Below, piece after piece: positions 1 to 10,077 of a stretch of DNA of 51,285 bases (positions within the stretch are counted from its first letter, which is position 1; each line of letters opens with the position of its first letter). The notes under the pieces were generated by a model. That model was given only the letters and a program-made list of their open reading frames with translations. It did no database searches and was not told where the DNA came from. The DNA comes from Burkholderiales bacterium (lineage in GTDB: Bacteria; Pseudomonadota; Gammaproteobacteria; Burkholderiales; Burkholderiaceae_C). The DNA lies in contig RXJW01000118.1 of the NCBI GenBank assembly GCA_003963005.1, forward strand, positions 1 to 51,285. Reading direction: 5' to 3'. A program made the translations under genes and the position numbers.

Positions 1-1566
<1,566 letters not shown>

Positions 1567-1651
1567 GACGCGTGCCATGGGTGCAGTTGATTGGCCTTGA
1601 CGTAGAGACTGCTCATGAGAGCCTGAGGCATCTCCTTCCTCGGGGCTCTCC

Positions 1652-4132
1652 ATGCAACCTCTCGCACTCACCCTCAAGGGGTTCCGCGGTATTCGTGACG
1701 GGCTGGGCCGCGACGAGATCACGTTGGACCTCGAGCGGCTGACCCAAGACGCGCAACTGATCGCCATCGTCGGGGCGAACGGCAGCGGCAAGTCCACGAT
1801 CATGGACTGCCTCGTGCCCTACATCGGACTGCCGAGCCGCGCCGCGCTGGCCGGTGCGGGCGGCTTCTCCTACTACGACCACGTGTACCTGCCCGAAAGC
1901 GTGAAGGACCTGACCTGGGCGCACGAGGGCCGCTGCTACCGATCGCAGATCGTCGTCCGCCTCTGTGGCCGCCGCCGCACCGAGGCCTTCCTGCACACGC
2001 TCGACGATGCCGGGCGCTGGCGGCCGGTGCAGCTCGACGACGGCATGGTGTCCGACGGCCGTGTCGAGACCTATACCCGCTGCGTCGAGGCCATCTGCGG
2101 CAGCGCCGAGACGTTCTTCACTTCCGTGTTCGCGGCGCAGGGCAAGCGCCAGCTCAGTACCTATCGCAACGCAGAGATCAAGTCGCTGCTGGCGGACCTG
2201 CTCGGGCAGAACGAGATCCAGGCTCTGGGCCAGAAGGCCGCGGAGACGGTGCGCCTGTTGAAGGCGGGGTTGGCGACCATCCGGCAGGAGCTGGTCGGGC
2301 TCGACGCGGAGGGGGTGCGCCTGGAGGCGACACGCCGGCAGCTCGACGGAGCAGGCGAGCGCATGGCGGCGGCCGAGCGTGCCAAGGCGGCGGCACACGC
2401 CGCCTTGGAGGCAGCGCAGGCGCGGCATGCGCGCGTGGCGGTCGAGCGCGAGCAGTCGCGGGCCACCGAAGCTCGCCGCGCACAGCTCGCGGCCGAACGC
2501 CTGTCCACTCTCGACACCAGCGCGCCGGCTCGCCGTGCGCTCCAGTCCCGGGATCAGGTCGAGCGGCAACGGTTGGCGCGACTTGACCAGCGGGTCGCCG
2601 GACGGCTGCAACAGGAACGCTCGCGGCGCCATGCCCTGACCCTGTCCCGGCAGCGTTGCCAGGCAGTGCTCACCGAGGCAGGCGCGGTACAGCGTGCGGG
2701 TCGGCGGCTGCCGCTGGCGCAGCGCGTGCAGGCGCTGCGCAGCGCGCTCACCGAAGCCTGTCGCCAGCAGACACACGCGCTGACGCGCTGCCAAGGGGCG
2801 GTGCGGCTTGCCGAACACCGCGTGGCAGGCATCGAACAAGAGGCGGGGCGGGCCGCGCTGAAAGCCGAGGAACTCGCGCGCCGGTTCGGCCTGACCGGCG
2901 AGGTGCCCTGCGTCGGCACGGACCTGCAGGGCCGTTGCAAGCTGCTGGGTGACGCGCGCGAGGCGCAAGCGCTGATCCCGAACGCCCATGCCCAGTTGGC
3001 CCGGCTGGCCGTCGAGAAGTCCGCGGCGCAGCAGGAACTCCTCGCCGCGCGCCAGCGCTGCGAAGCGCTGGCCGGCGCACCGCAGAACCTGGCACGGACC
3101 GAGCACCGCGAAGCCGTCGCGCGCGAGCGGGTGAGTCGCCTGGCCGTGACGTGCTCGAAGGCGCCGGCGTGCGCACGGGCACAGATGACATTGGTCGAGA
3201 TCGAACAGGAGTTGCAGGCGCTGGGGCCCGCGGTGGCCGCTGATGCGGCTGCCGAAACCGCCGACGAGCGCGCCGAGCGCCAGCAGATCGCCGCGGCACG
3301 CCAGGCGGTCGATGAGCAACTGGAACAACAGACGAGGCAGACCTCGGCAGCGCTGGCGCGCCTGGATCACGCGCTCGCGTCGCTGCCGCCCGCCTTCGAC
3401 GAGCGACAGGTGACGCAGGCCTCTCAAACGCTGGGTGCCGCTCGGGAAGCCTTCGGCGCCGCCGAGCAATCGATGCTGACGGCGGTGCGCGAAGCGCAGA
3501 CGATCGAGGAGGTGTCCAAACAAGTGGCCGCGCTGGCCGAGCGCCGCGAGCGCGTTCGCGCGCGCAGCGCTCGCGTCGAGGACGAGCTGGGCAACTGGAA
3601 CCTCTTCGCGCGCTGCATGAGCAACGATGGGCTGATCGCCCTGGCGATCGACGATGCGGGGCCCGCGCTCTCGGCGTTGGCGAACGACCTGCTGCTGGCC
3701 TGCTACGGACCGCGCTTCACGGTGTCGATCCACACCTTGCTGGAGACCGCCAAGGGCGAGCAGAAGGAGGGCTTCGACATCGTCGTGCACGATGGCGACA
3801 CTGGCGAAAGCAAGAGCGTCAGCTTGATGAGCGGGGGCGAGCGCACGTTCGTCGAGTCGTGCCTGACCCGCGCGATCGCGTTGTACCTGGCGCAAAACAC
3901 CGGTCGCCGCTACACGACGCTGTTCACCGACGAGGCGGACGGCGCGCTGGACTCCCAGCGCAAGCGCATGTTCATGGCGATGAAACGCGAAGTGCTGCGC
4001 CTGGGCGGCTACGAGCGCGAGTTCTTCGTCTCGCAGACGCCGGAGCTGACGGCGATGGCCGATGCCGTGATCGACCTCGACGCGCTGAAGGCGGACCGAT
4101 GCGACGCGCAGAGGTCCGTGTCCGCGGCGTAG
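1652..4132 (+). CDS. SbcC/Rad50-like ATPase, intact copy
   Basis: 826-residue SMC-like ATPase of the SbcC/Rad50 type, expected to act in DNA end processing. Walker A is GANGSGKST at residues 41-49, near the N-terminus as in Rad50. Two long Ala/Arg/Glu/Gln-rich coiled-coil arms flank a hook-like turn with Cys420 and Cys429 in CVGTDLQGRC, a C-x8-C spacing instead of the usual CxxC zinc hook. The ABC signature SGGER is at about 727-731 and Walker B (TLFTDEAD) at about 755-762. No SbcD/Mre11-type nuclease gene lies nearby. The start was chosen because the ATPase fold begins at once (LTLKGFRGI); the ribosome site is weak. A second, broken copy lies at 10231-12252 plus 30615-30875. Codons 1-55 of this gene may derive from that copy. 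Confidence 0.9.
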   Translation: MQPLALTLKGFRGIRDGLGRDEITLDLERLTQDAQLIAIVGANGSGKSTIMDCLVPYIGLPSRAALAGAGGFSYYDHVYLPESVKDLTWAHEGRCYRSQIVVRLCGRRRTEAFLHTLDDAGRWRPVQLDDGMVSDGRVETYTRCVEAICGSAETFFTSVFAAQGKRQLSTYRNAEIKSLLADLLGQNEIQALGQKAAETVRLLKAGLATIRQELVGLDAEGVRLEATRRQLDGAGERMAAAERAKAAAHAALEAAQARHARVAVEREQSRATEARRAQLAAERLSTLDTSAPARRALQSRDQVERQRLARLDQRVAGRLQQERSRRHALTLSRQRCQAVLTEAGAVQRAGRRLPLAQRVQALRSALTEACRQQTHALTRCQGAVRLAEHRVAGIEQEAGRAALKAEELARRFGLTGEVPCVGTDLQGRCKLLGDAREAQALIPNAHAQLARLAVEKSAAQQELLAARQRCEALAGAPQNLARTEHREAVARERVSRLAVTCSKAPACARAQMTLVEIEQELQALGPAVAADAAAETADERAERQQIAAARQAVDEQLEQQTRQTSAALARLDHALASLPPAFDERQVTQASQTLGAAREAFGAAEQSMLTAVREAQTIEEVSKQVAALAERRERVRARSARVEDELGNWNLFARCMSNDGLIALAIDDAGPALSALANDLLLACYGPRFTVSIHTLLETAKGEQKEGFDIVVHDGDTGESKSVSLMSGGERTFVESCLTRAIALYLAQNTGRRYTTLFTDEADGALDSQRKRMFMAMKREVLRLGGYEREFFVSQTPELTAMADAVIDLDALKADRCDAQRSVSAA

Positions 4133-4167
4133 CGGCCGCGGGCCCGAGCCGGCAGCGCCGGCATCGG

Positions 4168-4398
4168 TCATTGCGGCTCGGCTCGCTGCGTGTGCGGATC
4201 GGCCGAGTCATGGTGACCGATTCCACGCAGGTATGCCCGATCGAGCAGGTGCTCAATCGCTGGCTCGCTCTTCGCGAGCAGCTCCAGGGCGCACAGCAGG
4301 TGATCCGCAACGCCGCGGTGCTCACTCGCGACGGCCAGGCTGTAGAGCCGCAACAGCCCTCGCGCGAGGCGAAGGCAGGATCCGAGGTCGCTGTTCAT
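4168..4398 (-). CDS. Small protein of recombinase module, unknown function
   Basis: 76-residue protein, helical and leucine-rich (ARGLLRLYSLAVASE, LLCALELLAKSEPAIEHLLD), with no membrane segment or metal motif. I chose the ATG at 4398 because a GGAGG ribosome site lies 6 bases before it; a longer reading from 4470 adds an atypical N-terminus. It is the last minus-strand gene of the recombinase operon, 120 bp after the coiled-coil gene, and ends shortly after the convergent SbcC-like gene. Function not recognised. Probably an accessory protein of the mobile module. Confidence 0.6.
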   Translation of the reverse strand: MNSDLGSCLRLARGLLRLYSLAVASEHRGVADHLLCALELLAKSEPAIEHLLDRAYLRGIGHHDSADPHTQRAEPQ

Positions 4399-4518
4399 CG
4401 CAGACCTCCAAGCGGGGCACCACTGCCCCGAGTGCTGGCAGCGTAGAGCTTGCCTCTGTGTCAAAGTCAACCCTCGGCCGCGGGCCCTCCCTGCGGGCGC
4501 GATTGCGGCGGCGGAGGT

Positions 4519-4938
4519 TCAGCGGTGCAGCGCAACCACCTGGGGCTTGTGGGCGGCGCGCACTTCGGCCAACTCCCGGTCGCGCCGCTCGAGCTGCAGC
4601 CGCGTCTCCTGCCAGGCTGCGAAGTAGTGGTCGACCAGTGCCGCGAGCTTGGTGAGCTGCTCGCGCAAGGCGGCATTGTCGCGGCGCAGGCACGCAGCGC
4701 GCCCGGTGTCATCGGGGTGCCGAAGGTGCTTCTGCTGAGCCGCGTGCAACGCCTGCACGACATCGGGGTGGTAGCGGTACAGCGCGTTGCGCGAGATGCC
4801 GGCCAGATCGCATAGCGCGGTGGCGGTCAGTGCCGGCGGCGAGCCGCTGTCGCCTCGCTGTCGAACCATCGTCGTCAGCGCCTCGTGCAGGCGCTGGGCC
4901 GCTGCGGTCTTGGTGGCGCCGCGCGCCTGCTTCGTCAT
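4519..4938 (-). CDS. TnpC-like helix-turn-helix/coiled-coil protein
   Basis: 139-residue basic protein. Residues about 35-65 (TATALCDLAGISRNALYRYHP) look like a TetR-type helix-turn-helix. Residues about 80-130 form a charged coiled coil (LRRDNAALREQLTKLAALVD onward). This matches in size and layout the small TnpC protein of Tn554-like transposons, which assists the recombinases and affects insertion orientation. Its ATG overlaps the stop codon of the upstream recombinase (ATGA at 4935-4938), so the two are probably translationally coupled. The name is an inference from position and architecture. Confidence 0.72.
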   Translation of the reverse strand: MTKQARGATKTAAAQRLHEALTTMVRQRGDSGSPPALTATALCDLAGISRNALYRYHPDVVQALHAAQQKHLRHPDDTGRAACLRRDNAALREQLTKLAALVDHYFAAWQETRLQLERRDRELAEVRAAHKPQVVALHR

Positions 4939-6818
4939 GATCGCTCCTTCCCATCGTTGTCGATCGTGCGGATCAGCGACCTTGCCTCATCGACTCGTGC
5001 GCGGACGATGCGCAGGGTCTGCCGTGGCAGGGCGGGCTCGTCCAGCAACCGCTCGCAGCGGTGGACTTGCTCGACCCAATAGGGTCGATGCCGCTGCGAC
5101 ACCGCGAAGTTCTTGCAGCGCGCGCAGGTCGACGGCTCGCGGCGAGCGGGGTTCGGGCCGGCCGCGTTGCCGAGGCAGGCGCTATGCTCCTCCCGATAGA
5201 CGCAGAAGCCCCAGTCGCAGATGCCGAGCACGAGCCCCGCGTCCACCAGCAGGCGCGCGTAGCTTGCGAGGTCTTCCTTCATGCGCTTGCCCCGAAAGCG
5301 CGGGCGATTGGCCACGATCTCCTCGCCGGCGCGGCCGCCCAGGCCGGGTGCCGCCAGCATGTGTTCCCACGCGTTGACCGACTGCTGCAGGGTCTCGGCG
5401 TCGATCTCCTGGGCGAGCCGGTAGTCGGAGCCGGCGTAGCCATGGTCGGTCTCGGCCCGTTCGCGATGACCGAGTTGCTGGGCCAGCGCGAACAGACACG
5501 TGCGATCACGCAACGCCGCGAACCTGGCGAAGGTCTTGCGGCCCTGGTGCGTGGAGAGCCGCCACGGCCGATCCTGGTGCGTAAGGCCCAGCCAGGCGCC
5601 AAAGCGCTGCAGCTGGATGTTGATCCGTGCGATCGACGGAATCTCGAGCAGCTCGGGCAGGACCTCGTGCCACTCCGTCGCGCCGTTGCCGTGCCAGCGG
5701 CGCAACCACAACTCGTCGCGTCCGGAGACGGCGCGGTGCCCGGCGGACAAGGCTTCGAGCACCGCCACGGCCTGCACCGCGGCAGGAGGTGCAACCCATT
5801 CGTGCGGCCGCCCATGATAGTCCGATTGGCGCTTGAAGATCGCCCCGACGATCACGGTGACCGGCTCGCTGGCGCCGTCGGCGCAACGGTGCTGCACGCA
5901 GCCGGCCTTCAGATGCAGGATCTCGCTGACGCGCGGGCCAACCAGGTAGGAGATGACGACGAAGCAGGCGGCGTAGAGCAGGTCGGTGCGCAGGACGAGT
6001 TCGCGGACCGATCGCACCGGGGAATCACCATCGGGGATGCCGGCGCTGGCGCTTCGAAGTGCCCGTGTCGCTCTTCCGGTGTGGGCATGGCCCGCACCAC
6101 GACCGCCGGTCGCCGCCTGCCGATACGTCGGCCAGGCACGCAGAATGATGGGAGCGTCGCGGGTGACGATGTCGATGGCCGCCTGCACCAATGCCACGGC
6201 GACGCTGTCCGGCGTGTAAGGCCAGGGTCGACGCAGCCCCTCGCGATAGCCGGCGGCCTGGCGCTGATCGTGTCCCGCAAAGGGGTCGAAGCACAGGCTG
6301 TCGTCGAGTTCGCCCCGAAAGCGATGGAAGTATGCGAACAGGTACAGGTGGCGCTGCACGGTTCCCGGTGCTCGCTGCGAGGGGTGGCCAGTCAGCGGGC
6401 GCGTGCGCAGCCACTGCTGGAATTCCAACAGCGCCGGCGGGTCGAGCGCTCCAAAGCGGCTGAAGCCCTCACCGTCCATCCATTGAAGCAGGCAGCGCAG
6501 GGTGTGAAAGTACTGCGCCACCGTGCTCGGACGCAGAGGCAGGCCGGTGGACAGCGAGCGCGATCGGATGAGGGCGACGAGCTGCCTGCTGGTCTCCCGC
6601 AGCGCGGCGTAGCGCTCGTCGGTGAATCGTCGGCCGTCTTGCAGATCGAAGTCCCAGCGCAGGCGCACAGGCTGCCGTTCTTCCAGCGCGTTGCCTGGCG
6701 CAAGAATCCAGACATCGTCTTCCCACCTCGAGTCGAGTAGGAACCATCCACGATCGCCGGCGCGTTCGCCCGCGGGGACGGCGGGACGGTCGGTGACGAT
6801 GTGCTGCAGGGCTGGCAT
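4935..6818 (-). CDS. Tyrosine recombinase, third of module (about 627 aa)
   Basis: Large tyrosine site-specific recombinase. Catalytic elements are visible: arginine I in GPRVSEILHL, the HxxR element in STHQGRKTF, and a histidine/tyrosine pair in LGHRERAETDHGY. A core-binding region with a phage-integrase-like helix set lies before these (TVAQYFHTLRCLLQWMD). The C-terminal end is cysteine-rich (CDWGFCVYREEHSACLG, CARCKN), a likely zinc-binding tail. The open frame extends to 7001, but I place the start at ATG 6818 because the upstream recombinase stops at 6829. It overlaps the next gene by ATGA. With the two upstream recombinases it forms a tripartite module; classic Tn554 has only two tyrosine recombinases. 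Confidence 0.86.
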   Translation of the reverse strand: MPALQHIVTDRPAVPAGERAGDRGWFLLDSRWEDDVWILAPGNALEERQPVRLRWDFDLQDGRRFTDERYAALRETSRQLVALIRSRSLSTGLPLRPSTVAQYFHTLRCLLQWMDGEGFSRFGALDPPALLEFQQWLRTRPLTGHPSQRAPGTVQRHLYLFAYFHRFRGELDDSLCFDPFAGHDQRQAAGYREGLRRPWPYTPDSVAVALVQAAIDIVTRDAPIILRAWPTYRQAATGGRGAGHAHTGRATRALRSASAGIPDGDSPVRSVRELVLRTDLLYAACFVVISYLVGPRVSEILHLKAGCVQHRCADGASEPVTVIVGAIFKRQSDYHGRPHEWVAPPAAVQAVAVLEALSAGHRAVSGRDELWLRRWHGNGATEWHEVLPELLEIPSIARINIQLQRFGAWLGLTHQDRPWRLSTHQGRKTFARFAALRDRTCLFALAQQLGHRERAETDHGYAGSDYRLAQEIDAETLQQSVNAWEHMLAAPGLGGRAGEEIVANRPRFRGKRMKEDLASYARLLVDAGLVLGICDWGFCVYREEHSACLGNAAGPNPARREPSTCARCKNFAVSQRHRPYWVEQVHRCERLLDEPALPRQTLRIVRARVDEARSLIRTIDNDGKERS

Positions 6819-6828
6819 GGCAGCGGCC

Positions 6829-8571
6829 TCAGCGCAGGTCCGGCAGCGGCGGAAGTTGCGACAACAGCGACTCGGCCGCCGCGAGCTCTCGTTCGGCGAA
6901 GCGCGGCAAGATGTCCTCCTCGAGGATGCGTAGCTGGGGCGCGTAGAAGGCCTGCCAGCGCGCGGGATGCAGCGTCGCCGCCGCGGCGCGAAGGTGGCCA
7001 CGCGCCTGGAGCAGACGAGCCACCGTCAGCGGCTCCGGCGCGATCACGGCGTTGGGGCAGGTGAAGCAGCCCATGAAGTTGGTGCAGAGCTCGCCCTGAC
7101 GTGTACCCGGCGCGGTGCCGGCCAGCGGATCCTTGCAGTCAAAGCCGAACATCGAAACCAGCTCGCTCGATGGGAGCCGCGCGCTCGGCGGTGATGCCGC
7201 GGCCGCCGGCGGAGGCGACTTGGTCGACGCCGTGAGGTGCTCGATGAAGGCCTCTTGCAATGCGGCGATGCGCACGTGGTTGTGTCTGCGGACGACCGGC
7301 ACCTCGACATAGCGGACGGTCGTCGCGATGTTGGCGTGGTTGGCCAAAGCCCGCGTTCGAAGCAGATCGCCGCTGGCGCGGTAGAAGCTGCACAGGACGC
7401 TCGGCCGAATGCTCACCAACGAAAACGCAGCAAGGCCATGGCGTTCGCAGAATTGGGCGAGCAGGTGGTGGACCGTGACGGTGGACATCGCGTTCACGGT
7501 GAGCAGTCCCTTGAAGATGAAGAGGCGGTTGCGCTGTTCCGGTGGTGCGAGCGGCCGCAACTGCTCGTTCCAGGCGAGGATGTCCCTGACCAGCGCCGGC
7601 GGCTCGAACGGGGCGTCACGTTCGAACGTGCGTCGCTGCAGGCGTCCGGCGCGGGCCTTGAACCACACCAGCGCCTGGCGGTTCTCCAGCAGGGGGACGT
7701 CCTGCAGGCAGTCGCGCGCGAGTTCGGCGATGGGCTCGGGGTTGCCGGCCGTGTGGATCACGATGGCCAGGTAGTACGGCAGCAGCGAGACGGCACGCGG
7801 GTACAGGCAGGGCTCGATCTGCTTGGCGCCGCCCCACCGTCGCACCGCCAGCTGCAACGGATGGTTGCCCCGCCGTTGCAGCTCGAGGCCGCTGGGCACG
7901 ATGCCGCCGAAGCGTCGATCGACCTCGGCAAGAAGCCAACCCAAAGAGCCGACCTTGTCGCCATCGGTAGCGCGCTGCGCGGCGGCCGATGCGCGCGCTT
8001 CCCTCATGGCAGCGATGTCTGCTTCGCAAGCACGCAGGATGGCGCGGAGCTCGCGTGCCGGCAGCGTCGCGCGTGAGGGGCCGTCGCGGCCGCGCCCTGG
8101 AAAGGGCGTGAAAGAGTGGTCGATGTGGCCGACGAGATCGGGGCGACAGCGTTCGAGCCAGTGCAGCAGCCGGCGCAACGCACTGTAGACCCCACCTCGC
8201 GTGGAGATTGCCCATGGCCTGCCGTCCGAGCGCCGTTGGGCGTTGAGCCACTCGACGTAGCGCACCAGCATCCGTCGGTCCAGGTCCGCGAGCGACGCGA
8301 CGGCTCCCGATGCGGCCGCGAAGCGGTTGAAAGTCAGCACCGAGGTCCAGCATGACTTGATGCTGCGGGGCGACCGGGCTCCGAGATGACTCCAGAACGC
8401 CTGTGCCAGCGCAAGCCGCACGGCCTCTGGCAGGCACAGTGACGAAAAGTCGACGACCGTCTTGCGAACCACACGAGGGGCATCGAAGCGAGCGGGCTGC
8501 GCGTCGTGCGCTGGGGGCACCACCGCTTCGTGCGACAGGACCCGACGGATGCTCTGGCGCGGCGACTTCAT
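6829..8571 (-). CDS. Tyrosine recombinase, TnpB-like (580 aa), degenerate catalytic site
   Basis: 580-residue protein of the large TnpB-like branch of tyrosine recombinases. The central helical region carries a domain that would bind DNA (SIKSCWTSVLTFNRFA). The usual arginine I motif (GxRxxE) is replaced by HTAGNPEPIAELARD. The HxxR box is not evident (VSIRPSVLCSFYRA), but a terminal tyrosine context remains (NHANIATTVRYVE). It may be a structural or DNA-binding partner rather than a full catalyst. A cysteine cluster (LCTNFMGCFTCPN) lies near the C-terminus. The ATG at 8571 overlaps the upstream stop (ATGA), so I prefer it to the start at 8760, which lies inside the previous gene. Confidence 0.82.
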   Translation of the reverse strand: MKSPRQSIRRVLSHEAVVPPAHDAQPARFDAPRVVRKTVVDFSSLCLPEAVRLALAQAFWSHLGARSPRSIKSCWTSVLTFNRFAAASGAVASLADLDRRMLVRYVEWLNAQRRSDGRPWAISTRGGVYSALRRLLHWLERCRPDLVGHIDHSFTPFPGRGRDGPSRATLPARELRAILRACEADIAAMREARASAAAQRATDGDKVGSLGWLLAEVDRRFGGIVPSGLELQRRGNHPLQLAVRRWGGAKQIEPCLYPRAVSLLPYYLAIVIHTAGNPEPIAELARDCLQDVPLLENRQALVWFKARAGRLQRRTFERDAPFEPPALVRDILAWNEQLRPLAPPEQRNRLFIFKGLLTVNAMSTVTVHHLLAQFCERHGLAAFSLVSIRPSVLCSFYRASGDLLRTRALANHANIATTVRYVEVPVVRRHNHVRIAALQEAFIEHLTASTKSPPPAAAASPPSARLPSSELVSMFGFDCKDPLAGTAPGTRQGELCTNFMGCFTCPNAVIAPEPLTVARLLQARGHLRAAAATLHPARWQAFYAPQLRILEEDILPRFAERELAAAESLLSQLPPLPDLR

Positions 8572-9758
8572 GGCACCCCCGTCTCCGACAGCAGCGTGTC
8601 GAGCACGTCCTTGAGGACGCATGGGTCGACGGCAACGGCGCGAAGGTAGCGGTCGGTGGTGTCGAGGTGCTCGTGGCCAAGCAGCACCTTCACGACGATC
8701 AGAGGGTTGATCTTGGCGCCTCGGTCGGCCAGGTGCTCGAGCCGGGCGAGCAGCATGCACGCGAAGGTGGCCCGCAGCAGGTGCGTGGTGGCCGGGAACC
8801 CGCAGGCCAGACCTGCCTGGCTTACGGCTCGCTGATAGGCGTTCTTGCCCGCGGGCGATCCGCAGGCGTTGACGAACAATGCCTTGTGCTCGGCAATGCG
8901 ACCCTTGCGTCGGGCGCGCGCGAGCCAGGCGAAGCGATGGCCGCTGACGTAGCCGTCGGTCTCGTCGAGCAGGCTGGCCGGCGCGATCACGTGGCCGGGC
9001 TTGCGGCCCTTGCGAATGACCTCGATCGCGTGATGCAGTGTGGCTGACGCACGGCGATGGCCTATGTCGCTGACGCTGAGGCGCAGCAGTTCGCTGATGC
9101 GCAGGCCCGTATACAGCTGCCAGCGTGCCATCAGGTCGTAGGGCGGTGCGAGCTCCGCGAGGAGTTCGCGCGCCTGCTCGGAGACCAACGGCCGCGGCAA
9201 CGCCTCGTACTGCCGAAGGATGAAGATGCTGCGTTCATGGGTCGTAGCGTGACTGGCCTGCGTCGGCCGCTGATGCCGTGCGAGCCGGAGGTCGCGCGTC
9301 TTGTCCGTCAGCGGCGAGGCGTTCAACCATTGCGTCCGAACTGCCCACTCGTAGAACCGAAGTACGCCACGAACGCGATGATTGATGGTCGTCGTCCGGT
9401 ACGGGCGGCCGGTGTGGGGGCTCGGCTGCGCCATCATGCGGTTCCGATAGGCCACGAGGTCGACCGCGTCGGCGCTCTCCCACGGGATGTCGTTCTGCTC
9501 GAGCGTCTCGAACCAGTCGTACAGGATCTCGGCGTAGGTCCTCAGCGTGTCGTCGGTATGGGCGCGCTGGACTGAGTGTTCATGCAGGAAGGCGACCGCC
9601 GGTTCGATCAACTGCCAGTGTCTGGTGAACAGAAGCGGGAATCCGGCGGGCCGAGGCTCGCGCACGGCGACAGCGCCCGCCTGTTCGGCAGCGTCGCGCG
9701 TTCGCGCGGCCACTTCATCTGGGGTCGGCAGCGAGGCCTTGCGGATGATCTGCACCAT
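8568..9758 (-). CDS. Tyrosine recombinase, TnpA-like (396 aa)
   Basis: Complete tyrosine recombinase that would cut and join DNA at the ends of the module. An N-terminal SAM-like core-binding region (TYAEILYDWFETLEQ) is followed by the catalytic domain: arginine I in TGLRISELLRL, HLLR as the HxxR box, and GHEHLDTTDRYL with the nucleophilic tyrosine. Size and position fit TnpA of Tn554-like elements, usually about 360 residues. It overlaps the upstream small gene by 44 bp and the downstream recombinase by 4 bp, so it belongs to a tight minus-strand operon reading 10077 to 4519. Confidence 0.9.
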   Translation of the reverse strand: MVQIIRKASLPTPDEVAARTRDAAEQAGAVAVREPRPAGFPLLFTRHWQLIEPAVAFLHEHSVQRAHTDDTLRTYAEILYDWFETLEQNDIPWESADAVDLVAYRNRMMAQPSPHTGRPYRTTTINHRVRGVLRFYEWAVRTQWLNASPLTDKTRDLRLARHQRPTQASHATTHERSIFILRQYEALPRPLVSEQARELLAELAPPYDLMARWQLYTGLRISELLRLSVSDIGHRRASATLHHAIEVIRKGRKPGHVIAPASLLDETDGYVSGHRFAWLARARRKGRIAEHKALFVNACGSPAGKNAYQRAVSQAGLACGFPATTHLLRATFACMLLARLEHLADRGAKINPLIVVKVLLGHEHLDTTDRYLRAVAVDPCVLKDVLDTLLSETGVP

Positions 9759-10077
9759 GAGGCGCTGCCTTGCGGGTCAGAAGCTTGACTGCGTCGACGA
9801 ATGGCACATCCAGGAGGTAAATCGCCAAGTCGATGGCGCCACCTCCGCCATGCCTCGCACGTGTGTCGTACCACTTGGGACCCGTGGTCACGATCTCGAA
9901 ATCGCCGCGGCGAGTGCACAGGTGCCAACGCTCGCTCTGGTCGTCCTTGACCGGCCGATACGTCGGGTCGGACTTGACGTGCGTGGCCAGCAGCGCGAGT
10001 GCGTCGCAGGCTGGCATCTGGCGAAGCCTTGTCAACGTCGAGGCACTGAACGAACTGCGTAGTCGGCGCGCGACCAT
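9715..10077 (-). CDS. Small recombinase-module leader protein, unknown function
   Basis: 120-residue protein and first gene of the minus-strand recombinase operon. A GGGAGG ribosome site lies 8 bases before ATG 10077. The middle segment (ERWHLCTRRGDFEIVTTGPK, then GGGAIDLAIYLL) resembles the N-terminal part of plasmid primase/toprim-type proteins that read 'WYDTRARHGGGGAIDLA'. It has no complete zinc finger or toprim domain, so it cannot be a primase on its own. It overlaps the TnpA-like gene by 44 bp. Likely an accessory DNA-binding protein of the module; the family link is tentative. Confidence 0.65.
   Translation of the reverse strand: MVARRLRSSFSASTLTRLRQMPACDALALLATHVKSDPTYRPVKDDQSERWHLCTRRGDFEIVTTGPKWYDTRARHGGGGAIDLAIYLLDVPFVDAVKLLTRKAAPHGADHPQGLAADPR

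Noticed and set aside
1613..4171. 852-codon open frame antisense to the intact SbcC-like gene
   Set aside because: A mirror of a GC-rich coding strand; the translation is Arg/Leu/Gln-rich with no domains, whereas the plus strand has all ATPase motifs. The same holds for 10168-11817.
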